A stretch of 64,000 nt of DNA, from contig NW_008710347.1 of NCBI RefSeq assembly GCF_000327385.1, forward strand, positions 836,720-900,719, given 5' to 3'. Positions 39,362 to 52,017 of the stretch are shown piece by piece. The stretch is from Lottia gigantea. Lineage: Eukaryota > Mollusca > Gastropoda > Lottiidae. The notes under the pieces were generated by a model. It was not told the origin of the DNA and ran no database searches. It was given only the letters and a program-made list of their open reading frames with translations. Positions within the stretch are counted from its first letter, which is position 1; every line of letters begins with the position of its first letter. Position numbers and translations under genes: made by a program.

Positions 39362-39696
39362 CTAACCTGCTCGATTGCTGGTGGTAGTGAACGAGACATC
39401 AAAGGGTGTTATGCCTGAATTATGGTGGATATTCAGTCCTATCGGTTTGCTGATACTGAATGTTTCCAATGGGCTTTCCCACGCTTGAGGGATTTTTGCA
39501 GTTTCATCTTCTGGCAGGTCAATACTATGCGCTCGTTGGGGGTTGGGATCGTTTGACGATTGGTCGTTCTAGTATAAATGATAAGATACATGGTTGTCCG
39601 TCTTAAATTTGATATCTGATTTGTGAGACGTAAAACTAGTCCGTAAATTATTTTTAGTTTCTCCTACATATTGTTTGGGACATTTCTTACATGACA
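39362..39696 (-). pseudogene. Penelope-like retroelement GIY-YIG endonuclease fragment
   Basis: On the - strand the sequence reads CKKCPKQYVGETKNNLRTSF, then a SHKSDIKF and HVSYHF block. This matches the Cys-rich CxKC...QYVGET...R...H signature of the C-terminal GIY-YIG endonuclease of Penelope-like elements. Further along it ends in PIGLN, which resembles the usual terminal P-x-GLN of these proteins. No reverse transcriptase is seen next to it, so it is a decayed remnant of an old insertion. A GIY-YIG domain from another retroelement type is the alternative. Confidence 0.6.
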
Positions 39697-42600
39697 TTCA
39701 ATTCGAGGTTTCAAATGTTAGATTCTACTGGATACCAATACCTTTTTTCGTAGAGTTACTTATAAAATAGTGAGTTGCAGGGTAAATGGAAAATTAACAA
39801 GGTAATGGCAATAACCTTCTCCTAATATACCTATTTTGTTTTACAACGTTTTCGATTTTTTCTGCGGGCAACCTCAACTATATTACTGTTAAAAAGAAAC
39901 TGTTCTAAAAATCTCGTGTAACCAATCTGTCAGCATGTATAAATACTTAAATACTAACAGTTTTCAAGGCAAGGTAACAAACGCCAACCTGCAGCATTGA
40001 TATAATTTACACATATTTCAAAGGACGACAACAGTAACCAGAATTATTAAATTTTATGTAGTACAGGATTTTGTCTTTGTTCTTAAACCAAACACACGTT
40101 TTCCAAGCACATAAGTCATGAAAAAAAATTCTGACAAAAGGGTACTCGCAACTTTAGTAGAGAATTCAACTATTCAGCCACAAATTTCACTATGTTTCGC
40201 TAATATCGATCAAGAATTGTGTTTTCTACATTTGTTTAGGAGATAAAAATTCAACGCGTTCTAAAGAGTGACGGCAATGACTTTTTGATAGGGATCATCT
40301 TTGGCTACTAATAAACAGTTTTATCAAGTTTCCTTAAAATCAAATCCGTACAGAATTGTGTCATGTAAAGTGTTTCTGGTTGTCTCGGTGAAAACTTGTG
40401 AGGTAATGACAATATGCTCTCTACATTTGAAGTGGGCGTATAAAAATACAGTTATATTAAATGTATCTATGCAGTTGTACGACTTTTAATAGTGAAATTG
40501 TGATTTTAGTAGACTCATTAATTCTACATGTTGAAAGTGTGGCCAGAGACATAAATCTTGAGATATCCCAAACAATCCTAGCAGCGCAAATATTTCAAGT
40601 TACTTGTTGAAGTTAAGTCAGATTAAAGGTATTTGAATTGAAGTTAGTATTTAATATAAATACGATTAGAATATATTTGAAGCTGATTATTTGTCCATTA
40701 TTGATAAACTTATGTTTTAATGTTGCCGTGGCGTCAGTCACCAGTCCTGTCTATCTTATTTGATAGAAATTAAAGAGTTTTTAACTGAACTATTAAATCC
40801 AATAGTCAACAGTCTACAATAAGAATTGGATCTTGCACCAATAATTAACTTCAAAATATAAAGTTTTTTTTATTACTCAGAGCACTTCTTTATAATATAG
40901 AGGTTCAAAAATTATATAGCAAATTTAATTTTCATAGATGTTTTCTTGCCTTTGAGAGGAATTATGGGTCTTGCACTTATTTTTTATATCAAGTGCTCGC
41001 GTTGAAAACATAAATTTGTACCGAAGTTCTTGTACTTTCAATTTCAATTTGTAATAATAAAAAAAATATATATATATCATTTACTTACATATTTCAACCT
41101 TTTTCGACTGAGCTATATCAGAATATAAAGTATGCAAAATTTTCAATAATAAAAACATTGTAAATTATACGTGAAATTTCTTCTATTTATATATCTATAC
41201 TTGATCAATTACGTAATCCTTTTAAATAGTTTTAAATTCTAAAAATAAACTGCAAGATTTTGTATTTAAAACTTTCAGATATGTTAAGAAACACATTTCT
41301 CTCGATATTCAATATTTTCATTAATTTGAGCAGATAACTTTTCCAACCTTATTAAAGTATCTGACCGCCCCTTTATAAATAGTATGAAAGTAAAACGGGA
41401 TCATAGAAATATTTTTTAGGTATAAATAATATTGTGTATTTCATGTACATGTATTATTTAATCATTTCAAAGCAGCTGATATATCGTTTTCAAATATAAA
41501 TATCAATATGCTAATCCACAATGATTGATAATATGATCAAAAGGGTGACAGGTACAAGTGAGCAATACCAGACAAATTTCGACAGAATGACCTTCTTAAG
41601 ACCGTATTATTTACTTCTATAATTTCATTGAGAGACGAAAAGTAGGCTTAAAACCTCTTTAGTATATCAGTAGTGTCCAAGTACTGACGATTTCAAGCAA
41701 TATGACGCCATTTTGAAGGAGATGTGAGCTAAATCAAGTCGGATCAAGTATTAAAATACTCTGATTTGAAGTATTCAATTTATCTAATCCTACTAAAGTG
41801 ATCATATTACTGTATGAGGAGACAATATGGTATCTATCATTATCTCAATCAAAACGAATTTTACCTTATTTTTATCTTCACTAATCCCTAATTGACTCTG
41901 TCATTTTTTAAATATTATTACTAATTCTCTTTTAATTTCTAAATATATTCGTTACTAAGAAATTGCCCAGAACCATGGACTGTTGAGTTTATTTTATTAT
42001 TTTTTTTTCTATTATCGATTTTTATATACAATAATATGCATACCAAGTTATGTAGAATGGTCTAGTCCACAGAGGCGTATCCCTTGAAGTTTACATTATG
42101 AAAAACAATTTCACTCTAGGCTACTCTACTTAAAGTTATATACTACAGACTGAGGTGACTATTAAAAAAGTCAATTTGAGAATTGTAGCAAGTATAGTTT
42201 TCTCAAACATCTTGGCACATCAAATCGATCTCGCCAATGACGAAGGATATAATAATAATTATGTATTAGTGAATGTAATTAAGTTTAACACATATCATAG
42301 AAATCTGACCATAAACCACTAGTTGCATGCAGCTACAATGGCTCGCGGAAAATAACACAATTTTCCTTTTTCATGGTTTCTATTGAAAAAAACTAAAATC
42401 TGAAAATATATTTTTGTGGATACTGTATAATCAATATCCGTCAGATTTTAATCCATGTAATTCTTAAACTAGATAAGTTTGGTGTGGGTAAGTTGATAGT
42501 TCATAGCAATGGAATTTCCATCCAAATTTGTTCAATTCCCAATCGTTATACATCATTTTTATGATTGAAAGTCAATTCCACTGTGATGTGTCGTCCTTAA

Positions 42601-43582
42601 AATTTTTAAACATAACTTTTTTCAAACATCAGAAGTTAACTAAAGTGATTTTGTAAACAAATTTTGTCATTCTATCAACAATTCTTATGTGTATTGACTT
42701 TTCTCATTGTCCAACTTAACATTGTTTTCCTATTTTTTAACTGTAAATTTACACATAATACCTTTTCACTAAACGACAAGCAGTAACAGGTTTCAAAACA
42801 TCACGTGTTCCAGATTTGTTGGAATTTACATAGCTTAGCAAGCACAAATTGTCGTTACTAGCCCAGTTCAACCCTTCCAACAATCTTTCAAACCTACCAT
42901 ATTGGTGGAATAGAGTCATTTTGTTCGGATTACTAGTTTAAAAGCCCTGTCTGTCACATAGGGTTACTTTACAAGATGCAGGCAAGATACGGCCGATAGC
43001 TACAGTCAACAATTGATGTTTGCATGTCACTTATATGCTGTTTTCCCCTCGTGTCTTTCTCAATGTGTGATGGACTGACTGCCCTCACGGCGCCACCTAA
43101 ACATGAATTAATATTTGGTTATGTTCGTGACACTTCGCATGCCTCTTTCACACCATTTAGTTATGATGTTGGAAGGCGGTTAAAGAATAGTTTGGGACAC
43201 GCACAGGAAGAATATTGGGTGGTTAACGTTTATTGACCATTTTGTGTGAGAATAATTTTTCAGAATGGAAAACTAAATGAACTTTTTCTTGCTCAAAGTC
43301 CTTTTAATTTCTGTCCAAAATTGTAATTTCTTAGAACTGTAGGCAGAATTTTTACAGATCCAGAATTGCAATTTCGCGTGATTCGAACAAACAAGCCCAA
43401 AAAAATATTAAATTCTAAAATTATTTTGCCTTTTCACAAATGTAGGGATCGGGACAAAGTGGATATTTGCTTTCATTTGGGTTGTCATTGAAATCTCTGT
43501 GTTCCAGGTACTTAAGTGAAGGATGGGGTTGGCGATACTTTTCAGTTCGTATTGGAATCATCAGTTTGTCAGATTGACATAT

Positions 43583-43797
43583 GCAGGGGCGAAACTAGAA
43601 ATTGCCTGAGGGCGAAGCCAAAAATTAGAGGTTTTTCTCCGAGGTGAGGCTCGAAGGGCCGAAGCCTTTTGAGTCGGTGGATGTCATCAAACGGATGTCT
43701 GTGGGTCTGAGATGAATTTTGAGTATATAGAGGGCTTAATTTTCACTTCAAAATAAGACCTTTCACGGGCCCAAGGAAAGGGCTAAATACGCTACTG
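43583..43797. mobile_element. hAT-type MITE
   Basis: Ends CAGGGGCGAAACTAG on the left and, read inward, CAGTAGCGTATTTAG from the right (10 of 15 match). Imperfect 8-bp target duplications are gacatatg (43575-43582) and gacaaata (43798-43805). 215 bp, no transposase. Confidence 0.6.
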
Positions 43798-44287
43798 GAC
43801 AAATATGTAATAATTTTCAATCAATTCATTTATTTTTTTAGATTAAAGATCTCTGTGGACTTATTTGCACCTTTTAAAAGTGGCAATACTTCTTATTTTC
43901 AATTTAAAACATTTTGTGTACGTTTTCAATGATAAGGTGTGTTTTGGCAGCGTTACAAGATCGTTTTTCTAACAAAGTTAACAAGTCTGACAAATGTCGA
44001 TCAGTTGGATTGTGTTTGAGTTTTAAGATGGGCACTCGTATATTTAGACAAACTGTATCGCATTCGACTATTGTACTGATAGAACTTCAAAGGTTGCAAA
44101 AATAAATGTTATTCTGAAATCATAAAAATTCCTACGTGCGGCGAGAATTCTTGGTTTGCTCTCGCCTTTCCTCTTTTTCATTACAGTGAATTGGGGCCGT
44201 AACAATATGTTGGCATCCGGAGAGTTTACTATTCAGAAGTACATGATTGATATTGCTTACTTATTATAATCCAACCAGTTCTTAGGG

Positions 44288-44576
44288 CAGTGGCGGCGCC
44301 AGTGGGGTTACAGGGGTGGTTGGGCATTGGCCCCCCTTAGAAAAGTGGTTTGCACCCCCAATTGTACCCCCCACTTTTCTAAATCTAAATATCTATCTTT
44401 TTTCTCCAAAATATGTGTCAGAATGTACGAAATCAATTCATTTCTACTTAAATTTTCTAGAGAGAACCCGTAAAGACGCTCTATGAGAAGCTTGCGACTA
44501 TCAGCAGTTTCCCCCCTATTTTGTCAGTCTGCTCACTTTTTGTACCCCCAGTCTCGGAAGGCTGATGCCACCACTG
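44288..44576. mobile_element. hAT-type MITE
   Basis: Ends CAGTGGCGGCGCCAG and, read inward from the right, CAGTGGTGGCATCAG (12 of 15 match). These are classic hAT termini. Flanking 8-bp duplications are tcttaggg (44280-44287) and tcttatag (44577-44584), 6 of 8. C/G-rich tracts sit just inside both ends. 289 bp, no coding capacity, about 500 bp from a second hAT MITE. Confidence 0.75.
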
Positions 44577-44700
44577 TCTTATAGGTACTTTCTGATACTT
44601 TTTAAGAATGATAACTAATGTTAGTTAAGTACATTCATAACTGACCTAACATCATTCCAACCAGTAGATCCACATTACTTTGCACGTAAAATAGTTCAGA

Positions 44701-44758
44701 AATAGTTTTCAGAAGTACAAGAAATGTACGAAAATAGCATAATTCTTTCAAAAATACC
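44701..44758 (+). repeat. 58-bp repeat D, copy 1
   Basis: TAGTTTTCAGAAGTACAAGA, AAATGTACGAAAATAG and a final CTTTCAAAAATACC align without gaps to 45601-45658, exactly 900 bp away. Function unknown. Confidence 0.6.
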
Positions 44759-45600
44759 TCAGACTAGGAATTTCAGAAGTACCTTTTAAACCTTAGACAA
44801 TAGAGGTTTATATTTGAGGTTTATATTTGATAAAGGAGGATTTATGTTTGTGTATATAGATATATTATAGGTTTAGAATACATGAATTCTTATCTGCTAA
44901 TGGACTTACTAGGTTGTTCTAGAGAGGTATTACCATATGTTGGTTGATGAGTTTCAGAAGAACTTAAAACATATCTCTTACTTTCAAAGGTTATCAATTT
45001 CAGTTAATCCACCAACAACCCCTTTCGACTGCAGTCGACTAACATTATATTTAAATAAATTAATGGGTTTAAAATAAACTTGACACAAAAAGCCTAATCC
45101 CCTTATTATAAAATCACGAAAGTAAATGAATGCAGTAAGTCAAGCAGGTAAATACTATTGCTGTTAGGATATTTTGGAGTTTCAACTTAAGAGGCAATAA
45201 TTTTTGTTTGATAACTTAATAAAACTACCCTTAACACAGCGCCCTGCTTTAATCCAATGATAAGAAACGTCTTAGATCTCCTGTCTGTCTATAAACTATT
45301 AGAATAATCCTATTTAAGAGGATGAATATTATTATTTTATCAAGATAAGAAGACGATTAAAATATTTTCCACACGAATTTATTGGCAGCTACTTCTCCGT
45401 GGTGACAGTTAGCGATGTATCTAATTTGTTGTAACCCATATTTCCGTGTTAATTATTAAAATAGTAGAGTTTTAACGAAGGCGATACGAAACCTTGAAAA
45501 CCTAATCTTTGATTAGCCTAACTTAGTAGTAGTATAATAAAAACCGTCGCATTATTTATAATACAGGCACAGATGCACCATTTTCGGGGGTGATTTGAAT

Positions 45601-45658
45601 CTTAGTTTTCAAAAGTACTAGAAATGTACGAATATCGGATGATCCTTTCAAAAAAACT
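45601..45658 (+). repeat. 58-bp repeat D, copy 2
   Basis: Direct repeat of 44701-44758 with about a dozen substitutions and no length change (TAGTTTTCAAAAGTACTAGA, AAATGTACGAATATCG). Confidence 0.6.
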
Positions 45659-48594
45659 TTTTCTATTTCTATATTAACCTTTTCTCAAGAAAAGATAAGT
45701 CTAAATGCTTATTGAAGAAGTTTCTTTCAAGTCAGAAGTAATGCAATTGGTTCATCAACGACCAATATCGTATCACATCCCCTATGTTAATTTGTTCATT
45801 GTATTTTCTAAATCTTTTGTGAAACTGTATTAAAGACCCTTTAAATATTCAAAATCAAACATAACTTTAGTTGTTCCAACTATTATTTGCAGTTCACACG
45901 ACATCGTCAATGGTTGAAATACATTAGGGCCCTTCTGAGGGAACACGTTGGAATGCAATTAAAACTGACCGACCGGGACCTTCAAATAGTGGAAGGTATT
46001 CAGTTGTGTTGGCATGTTTTATTAAATGGAATTAAGAAACTGTAATAAGCATGGACTATCAACATATTATGACATTATCATTTAAAGAACAAGTTTACAA
46101 TACAAATACTTAGATTTCGTGTTAAACTGAAAGGCAGCTTTACGACCTCTTAGCTGAAGAAATAAAGGGGTGTCTCGAAATTGATCTTTAAAATCAATGA
46201 GGGTGGGCCAACTGTCATAATTGGGATTTAGGCAATTAATTTGAAGATCGAAAGATAGATCTCTTTACACCAATAATAGTGAACCGAAATACCTCTTCTT
46301 CTGCCCAGTCATGCCATTTTTTTTAATTGGGTATAACTTGAACAGTGACGATGTTGCCGATTGTACTTTTGTATTATCTGATTTGTACCTGATGGCATTA
46401 GGTGGATTTTGTGAAAACACCCCAATACACGCCTAACATAGAAGAGTTAAACGGGTGTCAGAAACCTGAGCAGGTCGTGTGTTACCATTAAGGTGTTTCT
46501 ATAACTTGTAACGCTATGGAGTAAGGGCAGGTGAAGGGGCTACTATGTTGTTGACACAGACATACTGTCTAAAAGTAACCATCGTCAACAATATACCTTG
46601 TTTACAAACCAGTTCACAACATCATTCACCTCTACTGGCTTTAGTCTCTTAGTTTCGTGCTTTAACACGCTTTCCCAAACATCAACATTTAGGAAAATAA
46701 ACTTTCGACTTCAGCAGACACAAACTAGGAACAACAAAACATGGCGGGTTGTTTCTGTCCAACCAACCTCTAGATAAAAGATTAGTCCAGTTGGGAATGT
46801 TAGTGTTAAAGGTTGAAGATGGATCAACATCTTTGTATTGTAATGTATTCCTGTATGAATAATCAAATCAAATTGTATTCTCATTGATATTTGCAGGAAT
46901 ATCATCGAGTTGTACTCTGAAATGTTTACCGTGAATGTTATTGGAAAGGACTCTATGCAAGGGCCAATGTTTTCCAAGCCGTTGTATATGTATCAGAGAC
47001 ACTTAAAGCATATCTTTGCAACGTTCCGTCTGACGTCTGTAATTCATGTAATCCCATAAAAGATTTTCCATCTATTGACCTTCCATTTTTTTTTTAAAAG
47101 TGCCACCAAACAATGCATTTATTTAGACTAAAACCAAAATAGGACCAATGGTAAGTGCGTTCAAATCTGAAAACGCCTTCTTTTCCTGGTTGAAATGCAT
47201 AGCAAAAGCTTCACCAACCAGGAAGATCTGAAGGTCTGGAAATGATTGATGAACAAGGCTTAACCAGAAACATTCCCAATCCTCCATTGATCACATTGGT
47301 ATGGCATGAAATATAATTGAAGCCATCGTCTTGTACACTATATGGATGAGGTTAACATAGCCTATTAAAATTTGATTATGTTCAAGACTTAATCCTAACA
47401 TATTTGTAATTCGCGCCTGTAACCTCTTTAGATGTGAATGCCTAACAAAGGCGTGATACTTATCCTCACTTAAGGCTTTTCTTTGTATAATATGATAACA
47501 ATGCTAGATAATGAACATAGGTAACCCGAAACTTCTTCAAAGTACCGCAATTTAGACGGAGACGACTAGAGGGTGTCTAACCAGCGAAAAGGTGGTCAAT
47601 TCCACGTCTCTAATCACTTCAACATAGATTTCGTCTCATACTTGGTGTAAGTGACGATCACAAGATTTACAAGAGCAAGTAGCTCATTATATTGTATTTA
47701 TTATTCCCACCACAAACGTTCCACGATTCCTATTAAAAATTACATGTTCGTTGCGATATTTGATATGTGATTAAACATCATGGGTAGAAGCCGATTAGAA
47801 AGTGGGTGGAGTTGTATACTGCTGGTATGATAGCAACCCGAGATGGTTGTAGACGGAGTAAAGACCTTAGACTCCCTCTCAACAAAGCTGATTCTCAAAT
47901 CAAATCCGATGTAATCGAGAAAAGTCTAAAAGTATCACGTAAGAAATCTATAGACTTAGAGCGATCAAGTTTTCGGCGAGGTACTCGAGCTGATATGAAC
48001 GCCGTTCTCTTGATACGTCTTTAATATAAGGTAGGGATTAGATTTGTTGAATACACGGCGAAAATTAACACCTATTGCAAATGGATTACACAAATGAAAT
48101 ACATTCTTGTACGTTGTTAACATTTTTCTAAGGTAGCACGTATCAGAGAGCAATCTTATTCTTTATCATACTGAATAGCGATATCTCCTAAGTTTCTGCT
48201 AGGCTAATAGTGTTGACATCTTAAAGTTAGTCCTTTTCACACACCCAATTTAAAGAATCATATACCACCAAGATAAGGGGGAAAATATGAAACTTTATAC
48301 TAGCCAGTAAATTGGTGACAGAATGTTGCTTCATTTTCACAATTACATTCGTAACATTGAGAGAGTATTTTGTGAACTGCCTTGATAATCAAATCATCCT
48401 TACAATATAAATGCATATATGATTTTTTCTTACCTAAGTAATAATTCTTTCATTAGTAACTGATAATATCAGAATCATTATGGATCATTTTCTTGTTGAT
48501 ATATAACTATTCTCTATTGATCATAAAATTTGAAATAATCAAAGATATAGAGCTTCATAAAAAAAGCACAGACATTCCTGAATTTTCTGCTTTC

Positions 48595-48915
48595 AGAAGG
48601 TTTAGAGGGACACGTTCGCCATCCGTTTGACCAATCGTACCTTAATCTCAGAAACGGGATTGTTTTCATCTCACCGTCAAAATTTGAGTCTCCAAATCCA
48701 TGCGTTTACAGAATTATCCGCATTTGCAACTCAAAATGACGACTCGTCTTTCCTTAATATAAAAAAGTAGAATTTCTAGATTGAGTCATTGAAGCATGAT
48801 TTTGCGATTTTTGAGCAGTTTTAGTTGTTCTGAAGACTATTTACATATATTCAAAACCGAAATCAAATCAAATCAAATCAAATCAAATCAAAATGGTGAA
48901 TTGCCTTTAATCGTG
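48595..48915 (+). repeat. Dispersed repeat B, copy 2, with (AAATC)n
   Basis: Same element as 4955-5290. Near its right end, 48860-48892 has expanded into a pure AAATC pentanucleotide microsatellite at the point where copy 1 reads CCCAAATCAACCCCC. Confidence 0.7.
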
Positions 48916-50888
48916 GATGAGATTATCTTGTTTGATGATATTGATGTATTAATAGTATTAAGCGATCGTTAATAATAATGATAATTGAGTAACAACTGAA
49001 ATACAATAATAGTATTTACTGATGAGATAATTATTGATAAAGTAAACATGTTAACATTAAGATGTAACGAATTATCTTGTGATAAAAATTCAAACAAACA
49101 AAACACAACAACAGATATTATTACTTCTTAACATTCTTCGTCTTTTCTCTTAGTAATTATTACAATACAATGTGTACAAAGACATTGGGGGACACAAAGT
49201 CGTCTGTGAATCCTCTCTCGTGAGGTATTCGACACGATAAGCAAGTTGTCAACCTTGGCTTTTGTTTAAAGAACGGTTATAAGACGTTCAAATAGAGCTT
49301 AAACATTTAACAACATATTAACATAGATTTAGTCTAATATCTATTATTTCATTCTAAGAAACAACCTTGTATGTCAAGGCAATTTTACTACAAAGTGTAT
49401 TATGTTGGAGGTGAATTAGCTAAGATTTGTCTTAACTCTAAGATTTAAGTATCGTCAGGTTTTAAGTAGATATAATTATGACTAAATGATGAAAAATATT
49501 ATTCTATTGTTTTCTATTGAGATCCTTTGTGTACTTAACAAGATAAATAAGCAAATATAAAGGACTATTTCCAGAATATTGTTCGTAAGACACATTTACC
49601 AATATTTATTGACGGTAGTACATTACTATACAAGGATATACAAGTCCTAATACAAGATCTTTGGCATTGGTTCCAAGGTCTACTAAATTAACTGATCAGC
49701 CAAAATATTTACGATATTGCTATGATACGGAATTACGATTATGTTGACCACGAATTGGTGAATGTTTTATTCAAACATAACATCTCTTTGCTAGAATTTG
49801 TCATACAAAGAATAGGGTATAATCATAAAATATATTTTGATAAAATGTCAATAAAAAATTTTGACAATAAATTATAATAATTTAATTAGAAACGAATTCG
49901 AATTCGGATCCAAGCGAAAATGTTTCAGGATTAAAAAATATTCGTTCAATTTGAGTTCATTAAATTAAAAAATCAATTGCCAACAATAATATATTAAAAA
50001 ATGCATCATAATCTCTACAATTAGTTTTACTTCAAGAAGTGGAATGAAACTGATATCAATAGAAAGTTAATTTTACATACTATTATTCTTAAAGAGTTAA
50101 ACTGTTTGAATATTTATATCAAATAGACCTACCTGTAATTTCATTCAAGGATTTCTTATTAACATTTTTAGTTATTTCGAGAATTTTTGGAGTGTCAATT
50201 GCCACTATTTTCGTCACAAATTATTTTTCTTGTTTGATTTTTGATTATTTCTTTTTGATTAAAAACTAAACTATTTTTTGTACACTTAGTGCCGAATTTC
50301 ACTATATTCACGACCTGCCTGTGTTCATGTTGTTTCATAGTAATATAGTTAAAAAAAAGAGACAGCATGCTGATTACTGAAAATTAGTCAAATTTACATT
50401 CAAATTTAAATCTAATAGAAAAAAGGGAATTGTTTGGAAAGGTTAAGACTAATATAAATTTTACCGAAGCAACTTGAAATGTAAGGAATAATCATATATG
50501 GCTATAATCAGTTTTTATTGGAGTTTTAAAAAATTCTTTAAATTCTTATTCTGGTATATGAAGATTTTTGTAATATTTTGCTTGTTGATTTGAAGCACAT
50601 AATTAATTAACAAAACATCAATATTGCATCCAGGTAATTATATTTAAATTTCTGTCTTGTTGACATGTAATAGAATTTTTCACACTTTGATCTTTGGTTA
50701 ATTAAAGGTTAGACTATATAAATGTTTGATAAATTATTTACTGAAAACATTCCAGACAATGTTGATCATATGGCAAAAAGTTTACTGAAGGAGAATGATG
50801 AGTTTGTTTTTCATAAGATATCGAAATGAAATGAAATGTTTTACGTCATTCTTCCCAGCATATTATTCGACTGATAAAAATTACAGAC

Positions 50889-50911
50889 AAAAAAAAAAAA
50901 AAAAAAAAAAA
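50889..50911 (+). repeat. Poly(A) tract
   Basis: Twenty-three consecutive A. It could be the tail of a retrotransposed sequence, but nothing upstream is recognisable and there is no target duplication I can support. Confidence 0.8.
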
Positions 50912-51116
50912 GGAAAGGAAAAACTCATATGAGCATTATTTTTTGAAGAAGAGAGAAATTACCTCAATAAAGATTCGAGTCAGATTTGTTCGGAATATCT
51001 CGTAGGTGTGAAGATTAAATTCTCAAATATAGTTAACAATGGCATAATATCAACTTCAACAGCCATCGAAGAAAATTTTTAATTTGAAACATAAAATCAT
51101 AAATTAGTTTATTTCA

Positions 51117-51363
51117 CTTAAAACATTTTTTTGAATAATTAATAAATTAAAAAAATCACATAATATAATGCTGAATAAATAATGATTTCAGTGTTTTTTT
51201 TATACAACGGTTTATTTCTCTTAGTTACACTTACAACATGTTTTTTTTTTTGAGTAATTAATAAATGCATTAAGAAAAATCGCATAACATAATGCTGAAT
51301 AAATAACGATTTCAGTGGTTTTTTTTTACAACGGTTTATTTCTCTTAGTTACACTTACAACAT
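51117..51363 (+). repeat. Tandem duplication, ~124-bp unit, upstream of Dmbx
   Basis: Two head-to-tail units share CATAATGCTGAATAAATAA, GATTTCAGTG and ACAACGGTTTATTTCTCTTA. The last block starts at 51204 and 51328 (period 124). Units differ by few substitutions and T-run lengths, so the duplication is young. It lies about 0.65-0.9 kb before the Dmbx start codon. Confidence 0.9.
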
Positions 51364-51569
51364 AATCTGATATAATAAAATTCATGTTGAACCAAAAACA
51401 AAAAATAGTTCTGAATAAATACAAACTTTTGTCCAATAAACATAAATTATTGAAAAAATATAAGTAACAATGCATATCTACTGATAAAAACCTCTTTATA
51501 TGGTTGTAATATATCTTTACTTATCAATATATCTATTTCTCTTACATGTACTACTTCTTATAATCTGAT

Positions 51570-52017
51570 GAAGCACGTGCGTGTGACAAAGGAATAAATA
51601 AATATTATCTGGGGGTAGTATGGTGGTGACATGTTGCAAACAATTTAAGCCAGTGTAATTCTCTCCTTCTATCTGTCAAATAGGAGAGAGGACATGCGCC
51701 GTGGCTAAATGACACTCGGGTGTTTCGACCAAAGTCAATCACTCATTACCACCGACGTTTATAGCCTACTTCATTACTTGGACGTTCATTTGCTTCCAGG
51801 ACACGAGGCAAAACAGTCAGGGAAACTCATCATTGGACATTATATTAATTTGAATATTGAATTTATCTGAATTGTGCAACTGGAATATATAACTTTGTGA
51901 TTAAGATATAACAATTTATTATGGTATGTTATAAAAAAGAAAATACATCTGAATAATAATTTGGATATCTGAATATAGCATTGGATTATATAGCATCTTG
52001 GTGATCTATTTCAGACA
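51570..52017 (+). promoter_or_regulatory. Likely Dmbx 5' region
   Basis: Immediately upstream of the Dmbx start. It contains a CACGTG E-box (about 51574), a less AT-rich stretch at 51600-51800 that contrasts with its surroundings, and a possible 3' splice site CTATTTCAG at 52006-52014 just before the start codon, which suggests an upstream 5'-UTR exon. The transcription start cannot be placed. Confidence 0.35.

Larger units (their letters stand above)
31040..51990. other. Gene-poor 21-kb region upstream of Dmbx
   Basis: Very AT-rich. Apart from the listed Penelope-like fragment, two hAT MITEs, repeat B and simple repeats, I see no gene. Short protein-like stretches without convincing exon structure occur near 32803-32968, 33170-33390 and 35734-35855. 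Open frames at 36757, 43024 and 47806 have no recognisable motif. A long non-coding flank is usual for developmental homeobox genes and may hold enhancers, but none can be identified by eye. Confidence 0.5.

Noticed and set aside
43024-43236. 70-codon + strand frame in the desert
   Set aside because: Composition is plausible but there is no recognisable domain, splice context or neighbour to support a gene.
47806-48024. 72-codon + strand frame rich in Arg/Lys/Ser
   Set aside because: Begins at GTG rather than ATG and has no motif or partner exon; could be an exon but not supportable from sequence alone.
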